Positions 1 to 11,590 are shown, counted from the stretch's first letter. The stretch: 64,000 bases of DNA from Thiocystis violacea (GCF_016583575.1 NZ_NRRG01000021.1:1-64000), one strand, 5' to 3'. A program made the numbers and translations. Notes: a model not told the origin generated them from the sequence alone.

Positions 1-372
1 GGTGGGCATGGGTTGAGATTCCCTCGGTTTTTCGTCTTCCAAGGGCAGGGGTTCATGCTACCTGTTTTTCTCCCCTGCTGAGTGCCGATCCAGTCTTTCA
101 GGAACTGAACCGGTGATGTGTAGCCGAGGGTGGAGTGCAAGCGCTTGCGGTTGTAGAACAACTCGATGCACTCGAAAGCCGTGGCCTTCATCACTTCCCG
201 CGTGGCGAAGCGCTCATCGAAGATCCGCTCGTGCTTGAAGCTGTTGAACCAGCTCTCGGTGGGGGCCTTTGTCCCAGCCGTTTCCCTGGCGGCTCATGGA
301 GCCGATCATCCCGTATTGGGTCAGCGTGTCCTGGAACAGATGGCTGGCGTACTGGCGGCCCCGGTCGGAGGC
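1..372 (-). pseudogene. IS3-family transposase (OrfB) remnant, frameshifted
   Basis: Read on the minus strand, this translates to the C-terminal part of an IS3-type integrase core. It has a SDRGRQYAS-like segment at about 340-372, then a GNGWD motif, then after a one-base shift at about 265-270 an APTESWFNSFK segment carrying the last catalytic Glu, followed by NRKRLHSTLGYTSPVQF. The two halves lie in different frames, so the gene is broken. The N-terminal half and OrfA are absent. The second frame stays open to the left window edge, so the element may continue outside. It lies close to tRNA-Asn. I see no terminal inverted repeats inside the window. Confidence 0.75.
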
Positions 373-415
373 GGATTCAGGGGCAACCCGCGACCAACGG
401 CAACAGGAAGGGCGG

Positions 416-456
416 AAAAGCACAACGGCCTAGACGCATAACGCCTAAGCCGTTGT
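416..456 (-). terminator. Rho-independent terminator of tRNA-Asn
   Basis: Just downstream of the tRNA on the minus strand is a near-perfect hairpin of about 15 bp with arms at 422-429 and 449-456 that extend inward. A CTTTT run follows. The position suits termination of the tRNA transcript. Confidence 0.65.
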
Positions 457-461
457 TTTAT

Positions 462-537
462 TGGCTCCCTGGGACGGGCTCGAACCGCCGACCTAGTGAT
501 TAACAGTCACCCGCTCTACCGACTGAGCTACCAGGGA
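462..537 (-). tRNA. tRNA-Asn (anticodon GTT)
   Basis: The minus strand gives a 76-nt cloverleaf: acceptor stem TCCCTGG pairing with CCAGGGA, D-arm AGCTCAGTCGGTAGAGC, anticodon loop CTGTTAA with anticodon GTT, T-arm GGTTCGAGCC, and an encoded 3' CCA. The encoded CCA and intact stems indicate a functional gene. The IS3 remnant beyond its 3' end fits the general tendency of mobile DNA to sit near tRNA genes. Confidence 0.95.
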
Positions 538-644
538 ATGTTCCGAGCGCGCCAATTTAATCGTTCGCTCGATCCTCGTCAAGGGTTTCGCTTAAAAAAC
601 CGCCTGGCGTGGATCGGGGATCGTCAAGGGGCGCGGTGTCGGGT

Positions 645-1829
645 TCAGCCGGCGGCCTTGGCGATCCGGTCCAGGGCCTGCTCCAGATTCGCGCGGCTGG
701 TGGCGATGGAGATCCGGGCGTGGCCGTTGAGGCCGAAGGCGGATCCGGGTACCAGTGCGACACCGGCCTGTTCGATGAGGTATTCGGCCAATTCCAGGTC
801 GTTGCTCACGCCGTCCAGTCGTTCGATCAGTCCCTGTACCTTGGGGAAGACGTAGAAGGTGCCGTCGGTGGGCAGGCATTCGATGCCGGGGATCCGGTTG
901 AGGCGTTCGACGACGTAGTCGTGACGTTCCATGAACGCCTTGAGCATGACGCCGATGCAGTCCTGGGGGCCTTCGAGCGCGGCTTGGGCGGCGACCTGGG
1001 AAATCGAGGTGGGGTTGGAGGTGCTCTGCGATTGGACCTTCTTCATGGCCTTGATGATGTCGGCCGGGCCGCCCGCGTAACCGATCCGCCAGCCGGTCAT
1101 GGAGTAAGCCTTGGAGACGCCGTTGAGCACCAGCGTCCGGGGCATGAGATCGGGACAGACGTTGACGATGTTGACGAAGGGCGCCTGGCTCCAGCGGATG
1201 TGTTCGTACATATCGTCGGTGGCGATCAGCACCTTGGGATAGTAGCGCAGCACCGCGCCGAGCGCCTCCAGTTCCTCGCGCCCATAGGCCATGCCGGTCG
1301 GGTTGGAGGGGCTGTTGATCACCACCAGCCGGGTCTTGTCGTTGAGCGAGCCCTTGAGTTGAGCGGGGGTGATCTTGAAGGCTTGGTCGGCGCCGGCATG
1401 CACCAGCACCGGCGCGCCACCGGCGAGCAGCACCATATCCGGGTAGGATACCCAGTAGGGGGCGGGAATCACGACCTCGTCGCCCGGATCCAGCAGCGCC
1501 TGGGCGAGGTTGAAGAAGCTCTGCTTGCCGCCGCAGGAGACCAGGATCTGGTCATGGGCATAGTCCAGCCCGTTCTCGCGCTTGAACTTGTCGATGACGG
1601 CCTGCTTGAGTTCGGTGGTGCCGTCGACGGCGGTGTATTTGGTGAAGCCCGACTCGATCGCCTTGATGGCGGCGGCCTTGATGTGGTCGGGGGTGTCGAA
1701 ATCCGGCTCCCCGGCGCCGAGTCCGATCACGTCCTTGCCGGCGGCGCGGAGCGCCTTGGCGCGGGCGGTGATGGCGAGGGTGGCGGATGGCTTGACGGCC
1801 TGGACGCGGGCGGCGAGCTTGGTGGTCAT
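645..1829 (-). CDS. aspC: Aspartate aminotransferase, class I PLP-dependent
   Basis: This 394-residue protein is predicted to transfer the amino group between aspartate and 2-oxoglutarate in the cytoplasm, using pyridoxal phosphate. It starts MTTKLAARVQAVKPSATL and contains GAGEPDFDTP, the substrate-side NSPSNPTG segment, and the PLP-lysine region SKAYSMTGWRIGYAGG near residue 240. Length and motifs match the AspC/AatA subgroup Ib. The frame is open upstream, but the ATG at 1829 has an AGGAA about 9 bases ahead and starts at the family's usual N-terminus. It is transcribed away from uvrB, with a shared 150-bp spacer. Confidence 0.93.
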   Translation of the reverse strand: MTTKLAARVQAVKPSATLAITARAKALRAAGKDVIGLGAGEPDFDTPDHIKAAAIKAIESGFTKYTAVDGTTELKQAVIDKFKRENGLDYAHDQILVSCGGKQSFFNLAQALLDPGDEVVIPAPYWVSYPDMVLLAGGAPVLVHAGADQAFKITPAQLKGSLNDKTRLVVINSPSNPTGMAYGREELEALGAVLRYYPKVLIATDDMYEHIRWSQAPFVNIVNVCPDLMPRTLVLNGVSKAYSMTGWRIGYAGGPADIIKAMKKVQSQSTSNPTSISQVAAQAALEGPQDCIGVMLKAFMERHDYVVERLNRIPGIECLPTDGTFYVFPKVQGLIERLDGVSNDLELAEYLIEQAGVALVPGSAFGLNGHARISIATSRANLEQALDRIAKAAG

Positions 1830-1980
1830 CGGCGGTGATTCCTGGGTTCCCGTGGTGGCTGGATTCGTTGTGAGTAGCTCCCAATAATAGCGAATCGCTG
1901 GATTGACAGCACCCGGATCGAGGGGACGGCGCGAGCGGCGCGCCGGATCCCGGATCGTCGCGCGACCGAGAGGCTTCATC

Positions 1981-3990
1981 ATGTCCGATCGCCCACTTGA
2001 ACTCGTCAGCCCCTTCGCGCCGGCGGGCGACCAGCCGGAGGCCATCCGCCGGCTGGTGGAGGGTCTGCGCGACGGCGAGGCGGGCATGACCCTGCTCGGC
2101 GTGACCGGCTCCGGCAAGACCTTCACCATCGCGAACGTGATTTCCCAGCTCCAGCGCCCGGCGCTGGTGCTAGCCCCCAACAAGACGCTCGCCGCCCAGC
2201 TCTATGGCGAGATGCGCGACTTCTTCCCGCGCAACGCGGTGGAATATTTCGTCTCCTATTACGACTACTACCAGCCGGAGGCCTACGTCCCCTCGACCGA
2301 CACCTACATCGAGAAGGACGCCTCCATCAACGAGCACATCGAGCAGATGCGGCTCTCGGCGACCAAGGCGCTGCTGGAGCGCAAGGACGTCATCATCGTC
2401 GCGACCGTCTCCTCCATCTACGGTCTGGGCGATCCCGACGCCTATCTGAAGATGGTCTTGATCCTCAAGCGCGGCGACCGCATCGACCAACGCGCCATCC
2501 TGCGCCGGCTGGCGGATCTCCAGTACAAGCGCAACGAGATCGAGCTGGCGCGCGGAACCTATCGGGTGCGCGGCGACGTGATCGACATCCACCCGGCGGA
2601 GTCCGACGAGGAGGCGGTGCGCATCGAGCTGTTCGACGAGGAGATCGAGGCCCTGTCACTCTTCGATCCGCTGACCGGCGAGGTCCGACAGCGGGTCACG
2701 CGCTACACCGTCTACCCCAAGACCCACTACGCCACGCCGCGCGAGACCATCCTCAAGGCGGTCGAACGGATCAAGCCGGAGCTGAAACAACGGCTCGCCT
2801 GGCTGCGCGACAACAACAAGCTGGTCGAGGCCCAGCGTCTGGAGCAACGCACCCTCTTCGATCTGGAGATGATGCTGGAGGTCGGCTATTGCTCCGGCAT
2901 CGAGAACTACAGCCGCTATCTCTCCGGACGTGGCCCCGGCGAGCCGCCACCGACCCTCTACGACTATCTGCCCGCCGACGCCATCTTGGTCGTCGACGAG
3001 AGTCATGTGACCATCCCGCAGCTCGGCGGCATGTATCGCGGCGACCGCTCGCGCAAGGAGAATCTGGTCGAATACGGCTTCCGCCTGCCCTCCGCGCTCG
3101 ACAACCGCCCGCTCAAGTTCGAGGAGTTCCAGGCGCGCCAGCCCCAGACCATCTATGTCTCCGCCACTCCGCGTCAGTACGAGATCGACCACTCGGGCGC
3201 GGTGGTCGAGCAGGTGGTGCGGCCGACCGGGCTGGTGGACCCCGAGGTCGAGGTACGGCCGGCATTGAGCCAGGTCGACGACCTGCTCTCCGAGATCCCC
3301 TTGCGGATCGCGGTCGACGAGCGGGTGCTGGTGACGACCCTGACCAAGCGCATGGCCGAGGATCTGACCGACTATCTCAAGGACCACGACGTCAAGGTGC
3401 GCTATCTGCACTCCGACATCGAAACCGTGGAGCGGGTCGAGATCATCCGCGACCTGCGTCTGGGCGAGTTCGACGTGCTGGTCGGCATCAATCTGCTGCG
3501 CGAAGGGCTGGACATGCCCGAGGTCTCGCTGGTCGCCATCCTGGACGCCGATAAGGAGGGCTTTCTGCGCTCCGCCGACTCGCTGATCCAGACCATCGGG
3601 CGCGCCGCGCGCAACGCCAACGGCAAGGCCATCCTCTATGCCGACAAGGTCACCGGCTCCATGCAGAGGGCGATGGACGAAAGCGCGCGCCGCCGCGCCC
3701 GGCAGGTCATCGCCAACGAGGCCCAGGGCATCACCCCCCAGACCATCCGCAAGGCGGTCGCCGACATCATGGACAGCGCCATGCCAGGCGCGCCCATGAA
3801 GGCCCGCCAGTACGCCAGGGTGGCCGAGCAAATCGCCGAGTACGCCAACCTGACCCCGCTACAGATGGCCAAGCGGCTCAAGACCATGGAGAAGGAGATG
3901 TACCAGCATGCGAAGAATCTTGAATTCGAGAAGGCCGCTGCGGTGCGCGACCAGATTCGCGAGTTGCAGGGTCGGGGGTTGGTGGCTTGA
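1981..3990 (+). CDS. uvrB: Excinuclease ABC subunit B
   Basis: UvrB (669 residues) is the damage-verification helicase of nucleotide excision repair. It receives DNA from UvrA and recruits UvrC. Visible features are Walker A GVTGSGKT, the beta-hairpin region rich in Tyr ([22 protein letters not shown] region), the DESHVT helicase motif, the QTIGRAARN motif VI, and a C-terminal UVR domain ([15 protein letters not shown]) that contacts UvrC. Length is normal. The ATG at 1981 is chosen because [19 protein letters not shown] is the family N-terminus; the upstream in-frame extension is not conserved-looking. Its stop overlaps the next gene. Confidence 0.97.
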   Translation: MSDRPLELVSPFAPAGDQPEAIRRLVEGLRDGEAGMTLLGVTGSGKTFTIANVISQLQRPALVLAPNKTLAAQLYGEMRDFFPRNAVEYFVSYYDYYQPEAYVPSTDTYIEKDASINEHIEQMRLSATKALLERKDVIIVATVSSIYGLGDPDAYLKMVLILKRGDRIDQRAILRRLADLQYKRNEIELARGTYRVRGDVIDIHPAESDEEAVRIELFDEEIEALSLFDPLTGEVRQRVTRYTVYPKTHYATPRETILKAVERIKPELKQRLAWLRDNNKLVEAQRLEQRTLFDLEMMLEVGYCSGIENYSRYLSGRGPGEPPPTLYDYLPADAILVVDESHVTIPQLGGMYRGDRSRKENLVEYGFRLPSALDNRPLKFEEFQARQPQTIYVSATPRQYEIDHSGAVVEQVVRPTGLVDPEVEVRPALSQVDDLLSEIPLRIAVDERVLVTTLTKRMAEDLTDYLKDHDVKVRYLHSDIETVERVEIIRDLRLGEFDVLVGINLLREGLDMPEVSLVAILDADKEGFLRSADSLIQTIGRAARNANGKAILYADKVTGSMQRAMDESARRRARQVIANEAQGITPQTIRKAVADIMDSAMPGAPMKARQYARVAEQIAEYANLTPLQMAKRLKTMEKEMYQHAKNLEFEKAAAVRDQIRELQGRGLVA

Positions 3991-4808
3991 GCGCGGATCG
4001 TAGGCCGGCCCAGACCAGACCCCTGGGACTCGCCCTGACGATGCTGCTCCTCGGCCTGCTCGGGCTTGGCGGCGCCTACGCGGATGAGGCGTCTCCGCCT
4101 TCGGCCCCGGTTCTCGGTTATCGCCTGGTCGCCAGCTATCCGCATGACAGCGGCGCCTTCACCCAGGGTCTGATCCATGTCGATGGACGGCTCTACGAGG
4201 GGACCGGCAACTATGGCGCCTCGGTGCTGCGCCGGGTGGACCTGACCAGCGGGCGGGTGGAACGCGAGACACGGCTCCCGTCCAGGCTGTTCGGAGAGGG
4301 AATCACCCAGTGGCGCGGCCGGCTGGTGCAACTGACCTGGCGCGAGCGACTGGGCCTGATTTACGACGCCGAGACGCTGAAACCCCAGGAAGCCTTTCGC
4401 TACGAGGGCGAGGGTTGGGGTCTCACCCATGACGAGCGGCATTGGATCATGAGCGACGGCTCGGCGGTGCTGCGTTTCCTCGATCCCGACTCGAAAGAGG
4501 TCGTGCGACGTCTGACGGTGCTCGATGGCGCGCGGCCCATCGACAGGCTCAACGAGCTGGAATACATCAATGGCGAGATCTGGGCCAACGTCTGGAAGCG
4601 GGACCATCTGGTGCGGATCTCGCCCGAGACCGGCGCTGTGATCGCCTATGTGGATCTGGCGGGACTCTACCCGGCCGCCGAGCGCCCCAGCCAGGAGGCG
4701 GTGCTCAACGGCATCGCCCACGACGCCGCCAGCGGGCGGCTCTTCGTCACTGGAAAATACTGGCCGCGACTGTACGAGATCGAGGTCTTGCCGAAATCGG
4801 ACCCATGA
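3987..4808 (+). CDS. Glutaminyl-peptide cyclotransferase (glutamine cyclotransferase family)
   Basis: This 273-residue exported protein resembles plant-type glutamine cyclotransferases, which convert N-terminal glutamine to pyroglutamate. A hydrophobic signal segment lies at about residues 14-32 with cleavage near AYADE. Family motifs are visible in order: [35 protein letters not shown], and [17 protein letters not shown]. Starting at TTG 3987 makes a 4-base TTGA overlap with the uvrB stop, suggesting translational coupling. An internal ATG at 4041 would shorten the signal peptide, so the start is uncertain. The natural substrate cannot be read from sequence. Confidence 0.85.
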   Translation: MSADRRPAQTRPLGLALTMLLLGLLGLGGAYADEASPPSAPVLGYRLVASYPHDSGAFTQGLIHVDGRLYEGTGNYGASVLRRVDLTSGRVERETRLPSRLFGEGITQWRGRLVQLTWRERLGLIYDAETLKPQEAFRYEGEGWGLTHDERHWIMSDGSAVLRFLDPDSKEVVRRLTVLDGARPIDRLNELEYINGEIWANVWKRDHLVRISPETGAVIAYVDLAGLYPAAERPSQEAVLNGIAHDAASGRLFVTGKYWPRLYEIEVLPKSDP

Positions 4809-4830
4809 CAATCAGGCAAGCCGTCGGCCG

Positions 4831-6123
4831 CTACACGGCCTGGGCCGGCACCGCCGGTTGAAGCACCTGGGTCTCCCCTTCGCTGCGGGCGATGATGACG
4901 GCCCCGCAGGAGTCGCTGAAGACGTTCACGGCGGTCCGCATCATATCCAGCACGCGATCCACCGCCAGAATGAGCCCGATCCCTTCCAGGGGCAGACCGA
5001 CCGCGCCCAGGATGACGGCGATGGCCACCAGACTGGCGGCGGGAATGCCGGCCACGCCGATGGAGGTGAGCAGGGCCAGCGTGACGATCAGGAATTGGGT
5101 GGCGAAGGACAGTTCCAGACCGTAGGCCTGGGCGATGAAGACGACCGCCACGCACTCATAGAGCGCCGTGCCGTCCATGTTGACCGTGGCCCCAAGCGGC
5201 AGGACGAAGCTGCTGGTGCGGTTGGAAACGCCCGCGTTCTTCTCCACGCACTCCATGGTCACCGGCAGTGTCGCGGAGGACGAGGCGGTGGAGAACGCGG
5301 TCACCAGGGCCGCGCCCATGGCCGCGAAATGTCGGGCCGGACTGACCCCCCCGACGAAATAGAGCAGGAGCGGCAGCACCACCAGAATATGCGTCGCGAG
5401 CCCCAGCGTCACGGTTAGGAAGAAGAGCGCCAGCGGACCGAAGGCGTCCAGACCCGTGTCGGCCACGGTCTTGGCGACCAGGGCAAAGACACCGATGGGA
5501 GCGAACCGCATCACCAGATCGGTGATCCGCATCATGATCTCGAACATTCCCGCGAAGAAATGACGCTGAGTCTCGGCCTGGGTCTCGGCGAGACGGCCGA
5601 TGAAGAAGCCATAGAGCAGACTGAAGAAGATCAGCCCGAGCATCTGACCCTCAGCCGCCGCCTGGACCACATTGGTCGGAATCATGCGGAGGAAAACATC
5701 CACTACGTCCCCGCCATCCTTGTCACCGATCTTTGCCTCCAGGGCCGCCACATCGGCGCTGAACCCGAAGACCTCCTTGGGATCCCCTTCCACCACGCCG
5801 GGCTGAATCAGATTCACCAGCAGCAGACCAACCAGGATGGCGAGCAGGCTGGTAGCGGCGTAATAGCCGATGGTCTTGCCGCCCAGGCGGCCCAGATGCT
5901 CCGAGCCTCCGAGTCCGGCGATACCCACGATGATCGAGGACATGATCAGCGGCACGATCAGCATCTTGAGGGCATTGAGGAAGAGATTGCCCAGGAAGTC
6001 GAAGACGGAATAGAAGGAGACGCCGAAAATTCCGACTTCGCGTCCGACGAGGAGACCGACCGCGATCGCGAGCATCAGGGCGATCAGGATTTGCCAGTGG
6101 AGCTTGAGCTTGGTTGGAAACAT
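4831..6123 (-). CDS. Dicarboxylate/amino acid:cation symporter (DAACS family, DctA/GltP-like)
   Basis: This 430-residue inner-membrane transporter should import C4-dicarboxylates or glutamate/aspartate with Na+ or H+. Family hallmarks are the serine-rich hairpin STASSSATLPVT, the PLGATVNMDGTALYE motif, and the GIPAASLVAIAVIL segment before the last helix. A soluble insertion (GDPKEVFGFSADVAAL, about residues 105-135) separates early helices. The chosen ATG at 6123 gives MFPTKLKLHWQILIAL, right at the first helix. An upstream in-frame ATG would add a non-membrane extension with no family support. Substrate preference is undetermined. It faces the cyclotransferase gene tail to tail. Confidence 0.88.
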   Translation of the reverse strand: MFPTKLKLHWQILIALMLAIAVGLLVGREVGIFGVSFYSVFDFLGNLFLNALKMLIVPLIMSSIIVGIAGLGGSEHLGRLGGKTIGYYAATSLLAILVGLLLVNLIQPGVVEGDPKEVFGFSADVAALEAKIGDKDGGDVVDVFLRMIPTNVVQAAAEGQMLGLIFFSLLYGFFIGRLAETQAETQRHFFAGMFEIMMRITDLVMRFAPIGVFALVAKTVADTGLDAFGPLALFFLTVTLGLATHILVVLPLLLYFVGGVSPARHFAAMGAALVTAFSTASSSATLPVTMECVEKNAGVSNRTSSFVLPLGATVNMDGTALYECVAVVFIAQAYGLELSFATQFLIVTLALLTSIGVAGIPAASLVAIAVILGAVGLPLEGIGLILAVDRVLDMMRTAVNVFSDSCGAVIIARSEGETQVLQPAVPAQAV

Positions 6124-6344
6124 CGGCGACGACCTGAGTAAGAGGCTGTGCGGGAACGATACCAGGTGAGACGCGGCCAGTCCGCCCCGGAACGCCTCCC
6201 ACACCATCCTATCGATTCGAGCAAGATCGGATGATTGACGTGAAGACGGCCACCAAGCCGGCCCGGATCCGGGATAATCCGAGCCAATCGGGACGCCGAC
6301 AGCCCCGAACCCGTTCAGAGAACCAACATCGCCGCGCCGGTTCC

Positions 6345-6364
6345 GACAACTGACAACCGACAAC
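6345..6364 (+). repeat. Degenerate (CTGACAA)n heptanucleotide repeat in the carbonic anhydrase leader
   Basis: About three heptamer units (CGACAA, CTGACAA, CCGACAA) end 17 bases before the carbonic anhydrase ATG. They have the same orientation relative to the gene as the repeats upstream of rnfG, soeC and metA. Confidence 0.7.
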
Positions 6365-6381
6365 CTAAGAGAGACACCCGC

Positions 6382-7023
6382 ATGGCCAATACCCTGTCAG
6401 CAATCGAGGCGCTTGAGCGCCTACGCCAAGGCAACCTTCGGTTCGCCAACAACCTGACCAGTCTGGACAAGGTGATGACGCATCAGCAACGCGCCGATCT
6501 GGCGGCCGGTCAAGAGCCCTTCGCGATCGTCCTCGGCTGCTCGGATTCGCGGGCGCCGGCCGAGATTCTCTTCGACCAGGGGCTGGGCGATCTCTTCGTG
6601 ATCCGCGTCGCCGGCAATGTAGTGGCACCGTCGCAGATCGGCAGCGTGGAGTTCTCGGTCTCCCGTTATCACACCCGCTTGGTGGTGGTGCTGGGACACT
6701 CGCACTGCGGCGCCGTGACCGCTACCATCGAAACCCTGCTGGATGGCGAGAACACCGAGTCCCGCAACATCGCCTCCATCGTGGAACGGGTCAAGCCATC
6801 GGTAAAACCCCTGCTGGAGACCGAGCTGCGGCATGATCGAGACGCCCTGCGCCGGGCGGCGGTACGCGCCAATGTCCGGGCCTCGGCCAATCAGTTGCGC
6901 CATGGGTCGCGAATCATCGAGTCGCTCATCGACCAGGATGGTCTCCTGGTAATCGGGGCCGAATACGCCCTGGAGACCGGGCTGGTGGATTTCTTCGATG
7001 GCGCCCCGACCACGGACGCCTAG
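6382..7023 (+). CDS. Beta-class carbonic anhydrase
   Basis: This 213-residue enzyme interconverts CO2 and bicarbonate and would supply CO2 or bicarbonate for fixation. The zinc site is complete: Cys53 and Asp55 in GCSDSRAP, and His106 and Cys109 in GHSHCGAV. The SAGN-like stretch VIRVAGNVV and a C-terminal VIGAEYALETGLVDFF strand are also typical. No signal peptide is seen, so it is probably cytoplasmic. It starts at ATG 6382 with only a weak GAGAG upstream. The leader carries the heptamer repeat described separately. It is monocistronic and not next to carboxysome genes. Confidence 0.95.
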   Translation: MANTLSAIEALERLRQGNLRFANNLTSLDKVMTHQQRADLAAGQEPFAIVLGCSDSRAPAEILFDQGLGDLFVIRVAGNVVAPSQIGSVEFSVSRYHTRLVVVLGHSHCGAVTATIETLLDGENTESRNIASIVERVKPSVKPLLETELRHDRDALRRAAVRANVRASANQLRHGSRIIESLIDQDGLLVIGAEYALETGLVDFFDGAPTTDA

Positions 7024-7185
7024 CCACGCCAGGGGCCCCCCTAGGCCAGCGGACGGCCCTCGCCGGCCGAGGCGGCGGCCCAATTCGCCGATCCAGAACC
7101 CAGGAGTCCGCGCCGGACAGCCGATCGCGCGTCCATTCTGATCCAGCCCTTCTCGACAGCTCGCCTGGAATTTCAGGAGTCGGAT

Positions 7186-10100
7186 TTGGAATCCCTACTC
7201 GCCATCCCGGATCTTTACTTCCTGATCGAGGCCGACGGAACCATCGTCGACTATCGCGGGCCGGAGAAGGAGCTCTATGTTTCGCCCGAGGTCTTTCTCG
7301 GGAAGCGGATGAGCGAGGTGCTCCCGCCCAGTGTCGCCGCGCTCTTCGAGACGCATCTCGCCACGGCCCTGACGACGAGCGATCTGGTCAGCTTCGAGTA
7401 TGAGTTGCCCATGCCCGATGGCCCGCGCGGCTACGAGGCGCGGATGAGCCGGCTGGGCATGACGGGCCAATGCCTGACCATCGTCAGGGATTTCACCCAG
7501 CGCCGGCGTCTCCTACTCGAACTGGAGTGCGAGCGCGCGCGGCTGCGCGAGCGGGTCAAGGAGCAGCGCTGTCTGCACGAGGTCTTTCGTCTCACCGAGG
7601 ATATCTCCGCGCCGATCGAGGCGCTCATGCGGCAGGTCGTGGAACTGATCGGTCCCGGCCTGCAGTATCCCGAGCTTGCGGCGGCGAGCATCGAATGGGG
7701 CGGACAGCGGTACGCGACGCGCGATTTCGCGACGACCGACTGGATGCTCGCCGTGGACGAAACCACCGACGCGGGCGAGCCGCTGCGTTTGACGATGGCC
7801 TATCTGGTGGCCCCGCCAAACCCGGATGAACCCGCGTTTCTCGCCGAGGAAGCCACCCTGGCCGGCGCCATCGCCCGCCGTCTGGTCGAGGCCCTGGACC
7901 GTCGACGCGCGACTCGCCGGCTCGTGGAGCAGGAAGCCTGGGTCGAAACCATGTTCGATCAGACCACGGACGCCATCGTCCTGGTCGATCCGGATAGCGG
8001 GCGCATCCTCCAGTTCAACGAGGCCGCCCATCTGGGCCTCGGCTACGAGCGCGAAGAGTTCGCGCCTCTGTGCATCGCCGATATTCAGGCCGATCACTCG
8101 GCGCAACGGATCGCGGCCAATTCCGCCGCCATCACCACCGGGAGTCTCTCCGGCTTCGAGACCCGTCATCGCTGCCGGGGTGGGGAGATACGGGATGTCG
8201 AAATCACCTTCCGTGGGGTGGAGCATGACGGGAAGACGCTGATTTCCGCCGTCTGGCGCGATATCACCGAGCGCAAGAACCGTGAGCGCGAGCAGATCGC
8301 CCGCGCCGAGCGACTCCAGTCCTGGACGCGCCTGATTGGGGAATTCAGCCTGTCCCAGGCCGGTATCGATGGCGACATCGAGGGGTTCGCACGCGAAATC
8401 ACCGAACGTCTCGGTCAGGCGCTCGCGCTCGCCAGGGTCTCGGTCTGGTTGTTCGATCCGTCGGGCGAGCGGCTCGAACTGCTGGATCTCCACGAGAGCG
8501 CCAGCGGGCGCCATGCCTCGGGCCAGGTTCTGGAGACGAGCGCGTACCGGGAAGCGTTGGCCAGGGTCATGGCCGATCGCTACGTCGATGCCAGCGATGC
8601 CCTGACCGATCCGCGCACGGCCGGTTATCTGGAGACCTACATCAAGCCACTCGGGATCACCTCGATGCTTGACTGCTGCATCCTCTCCGGGGCGCATCCG
8701 CGCGGCATCATTTGCCTGGAGCAGGTCGGTCAAGCGCGTGTCTGGGAGTCGGACGAGATCCAGCTCGGCTGCCAGGTCGCCGATCAGCTCGGCATGGCCC
8801 TGCTCAATCGCGACCGGCTGACGGCGGTGCAAGAGCTGCGATGCAGCGAGAGCTTCCTGAACCGCGCCCAGGCGGTCTCGCGCACCGGTCACTGGCATCT
8901 GGACATCCCCGGCGACCGCCTGACCTGGTCGGACGAAACCTATCGCATCTTCGGTCTGGCGCCAGATGAGCCCTTGACGCTGACCCAATTCATCGGCTGC
9001 GTCCACCCGGAAGACCGCCGGGCCGTGATCGACGCCTGGCACCAGGCGATCACCGGGAAGCCCTACCGCATCGTCCATCGGATCCTGGCGAACGGCTCGA
9101 CCCGCTGGGTCGAGGAGCGCGCCGAGGTCGAATTCGACGCCTCGGGCCAGGCGATCGCCGGGCTGGGTATCGTCCAGGACATCACCGAGCGGGTGGAGAC
9201 GACCCGCGAGCTGGAAGACTATCGCGGACATCTGGAGGATCTGGTCGCCACCCGGACGGCCGAGCTGGAGGCGGCCAAGCTCTCGGCCGAGAGCGCCAAC
9301 CAGGCCAAGAGCGCCTTCCTGTCGAACATGAGCCACGAGATCCGCACGCCGATGAACGCCATCATCGGCTACTCGCACCTGATCCGGCGCGACCCGCTCA
9401 CACCGCGTCAGCTCGGCCAGTTGGACAAGCTGTGCGCCTCCGCCCAGCATCTGCTCCAGATCATCAACGACATCCTGGATCTGTCCAAGATCGAGGCCGA
9501 GAAATTGACGCTCGAGGTCGAGGATTTCGAACCGGCGCGGGTGATCGATCACGTCTGCAATCTGGTCGCCGACAGCCTCCAGGCCAAGGAGCTCGATATC
9601 CTGGTGGATCTGGATCATGTCCCGCCGGTCGTGCGCGGCGACGGCACCCGTCTGGGCCAGATCCTGCTCAACCTGGTCAGCAACGCGGTGAAGTTCACCG
9701 AACGCGGGGGCATCACCATCCTCGGATCCCTGGCCGAGCCAGACCAGGATCGCGGGATGGGTCGCGACCCGCTCTGGATTCGGCTCGAGGTGCGCGATAG
9801 CGGCATCGGTATGTCCGAGGATCAGATCGAGCGGCTCTTCCGCGCCTTCGAGCAGGCCGACGGCACCACCACCCGCCGCTACGGTGGAACCGGGCTGGGT
9901 CTGGCCATCAGCAAACGGCTGACCGAGCTGATGGGCGGACGCATTGGCGTCGACAGCGAGCCCGGCCGGGGCAGCCGGTTCTGGCTGCTGATCCCCTTCG
10001 CGCGTTCCGCGGCCTTGCCGCGACCGGACCCCGCGCTCGCCAGGCTGCGCGACATGCGCTCGCTGGTCATCGACGATCATGCCGAGGCCCGCGAGATCCT

Positions 10101-11553
10101 GCTCGACCTGCTGCGCACGCTCGGGATTCGCGCCGAGGCCGCGGCGAGCGGCGCGGAAGGTCTGGCGGCGGTCGCTAGGGCGGACCAGATCGGCGATCCC
10201 TACCAACTGCTCATGATCGACTGGAGAATGCCCGAACTCGATGGCATCGATACGGCGCTGCGGCTGCGCTCGCTGCCCCTGGGTCATCAGCCCGACTTTC
10301 TGATGGTGACGGCCTACGGCGAGCAGCTTCCGCCCGAGGAGGCCGCCCGCGCCGGCATCGTCCAGATTCTCGCCAAGCCGGTGACGCCGTCGGGACTGCA
10401 CGATGCCCTGGTGGCCGCGCTCCAGCGTCAGCATCGACCCCTGGAGACGCCCGGCCTCGGGCGGCACGATGGCGACCTCGCGCACGCCCAGGGCGCTCGC
10501 GTCCTGGTGGTGGAAGACAATCTGATCAACCAGGAAGTGGCCTGCCAGTTGCTGGAATCGTTCGGTCTGCGGGCGACCGTCGCCGACAATGGCCAGCGCG
10601 CCCTGGAGATGGTTCGCGCCACCCGCTTCGACCTCATCCTCATGGATATCCAGATGCCGGTCATGGATGGTCTGGAGGCTACCCGCGCGATTCGCCGTCT
10701 CCCCCAGGGCCGATCGGTGCCCATTCTGGCGATGACGGCCAATGCCTTCGAGGAGGATCGACGCCGCTGTCTCGCCGCCGGGATGAACGACCATGTCCCC
10801 AAGCCGGTCGAGCCGGAGCACCTGTGCCAGAAGCTCGCGCAATGGCTGCCACGACCGGCGCGCGGCAACGAGGATTCGCGAGCCGCGCCAGCTCCGGTAT
10901 CCGAGACCGCCGAACCGGCCAGGGACACGCCCAACCTGGAGGCGCTCGACGGCGTCGCTGGACTGGATGTCGCGCAAGGATTACGGCCGCTGCGAGGCAA
11001 TCGGAGTCTCTATCTCAACCTGCTGCGGCTGTTCCTGGACAACCACAAGGACGACGCCGCTCAGCTCTCCGAGCACCTGGCGGCGAGCGATCTGGTCTCC
11101 GTTCGGCAGCGAGCCCACGGCCTCAAGGGGGTAGCCGCGACCCTTGGCGCCCCGGCCCTGCGAGATCTGGCCGCCGACCTGGAGCAGGCCGCCTGTTCGG
11201 ATGAGCCGCCCGAGCGGCTGCGCCCGATCCTGGAGGCGCTCACGCTGGAGCTGGACGCGCTGACCGAGGATCTGAAAGCGGTATGGCCACTGGTCGACAC
11301 CAGCCAGGCTTCCGCGCTGACCGAGGATCGGCCGAGCGAGATGGACTGGTCGCGGGTGACCGAGATCCTGGCGCGTCTCGAAGCCCTGCTGGCCAGCCAC
11401 GACACGGAAGCCAATGAGGTGTTCGAGCACTCCAAGGCGCTGCTGAAGGCCGCCTTGGGAGATGTCGTGACGAGACTGGATCGACAGATTCGCGGCTTCG
11501 ATTACGAGCAGGCACTCGCGACCCTGCGGGCGACCTGGAAACCGGACGCTTGA
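7186..11553 (+). CDS. Hybrid sensor histidine kinase: PAS-PAS-GAF-PAS-HisKA-HATPase-REC-REC-HPt
   Basis: This 1455-residue phosphorelay kinase lacks clear membrane helices and is probably cytoplasmic. Domains in order: a PAS-like region (1-110), PAS (about 245-365), GAF (about 375-545), PAS (about 550-680), a coiled segment, HisKA with His717 in [11 protein letters not shown], an HATPase with DSGIGM and GTGLGL, a degenerate-looking first receiver with Asp1012 ([11 protein letters not shown]), a second receiver with Asp1154 ([11 protein letters not shown]), and an HPt domain with His1311 (RAHGLKGVA). The TTG start is supported by AGGAG 8 bases upstream. The full relay is in one chain, so the output partner is not evident. 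The convergent HD-GYP gene is a candidate. Confidence 0.93.
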   Translation: MESLLAIPDLYFLIEADGTIVDYRGPEKELYVSPEVFLGKRMSEVLPPSVAALFETHLATALTTSDLVSFEYELPMPDGPRGYEARMSRLGMTGQCLTIVRDFTQRRRLLLELECERARLRERVKEQRCLHEVFRLTEDISAPIEALMRQVVELIGPGLQYPELAAASIEWGGQRYATRDFATTDWMLAVDETTDAGEPLRLTMAYLVAPPNPDEPAFLAEEATLAGAIARRLVEALDRRRATRRLVEQEAWVETMFDQTTDAIVLVDPDSGRILQFNEAAHLGLGYEREEFAPLCIADIQADHSAQRIAANSAAITTGSLSGFETRHRCRGGEIRDVEITFRGVEHDGKTLISAVWRDITERKNREREQIARAERLQSWTRLIGEFSLSQAGIDGDIEGFAREITERLGQALALARVSVWLFDPSGERLELLDLHESASGRHASGQVLETSAYREALARVMADRYVDASDALTDPRTAGYLETYIKPLGITSMLDCCILSGAHPRGIICLEQVGQARVWESDEIQLGCQVADQLGMALLNRDRLTAVQELRCSESFLNRAQAVSRTGHWHLDIPGDRLTWSDETYRIFGLAPDEPLTLTQFIGCVHPEDRRAVIDAWHQAITGKPYRIVHRILANGSTRWVEERAEVEFDASGQAIAGLGIVQDITERVETTRELEDYRGHLEDLVATRTAELEAAKLSAESANQAKSAFLSNMSHEIRTPMNAIIGYSHLIRRDPLTPRQLGQLDKLCASAQHLLQIINDILDLSKIEAEKLTLEVEDFEPARVIDHVCNLVADSLQAKELDILVDLDHVPPVVRGDGTRLGQILLNLVSNAVKFTERGGITILGSLAEPDQDRGMGRDPLWIRLEVRDSGIGMSEDQIERLFRAFEQADGTTTRRYGGTGLGLAISKRLTELMGGRIGVDSEPGRGSRFWLLIPFARSAALPRPDPALARLRDMRSLVIDDHAEAREILLDLLRTLGIRAEAAASGAEGLAAVARADQIGDPYQLLMIDWRMPELDGIDTALRLRSLPLGHQPDFLMVTAYGEQLPPEEAARAGIVQILAKPVTPSGLHDALVAALQRQHRPLETPGLGRHDGDLAHAQGARVLVVEDNLINQEVACQLLESFGLRATVADNGQRALEMVRATRFDLILMDIQMPVMDGLEATRAIRRLPQGRSVPILAMTANAFEEDRRRCLAAGMNDHVPKPVEPEHLCQKLAQWLPRPARGNEDSRAAPAPVSETAEPARDTPNLEALDGVAGLDVAQGLRPLRGNRSLYLNLLRLFLDNHKDDAAQLSEHLAASDLVSVRQRAHGLKGVAATLGAPALRDLAADLEQAACSDEPPERLRPILEALTLELDALTEDLKAVWPLVDTSQASALTEDRPSEMDWSRVTEILARLEALLASHDTEANEVFEHSKALLKAALGDVVTRLDRQIRGFDYEQALATLRATWKPDA

Positions 11554-11590
11554 TTCCTGGAAGGCGTCATTCGTCCGCGCCCCGCGCGGC

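Noticed and set aside
135-503. Plus-strand open frames across 135-503
   Set aside because: They run antisense to the IS3 remnant and through the tRNA-Asn gene, so they are not genes.
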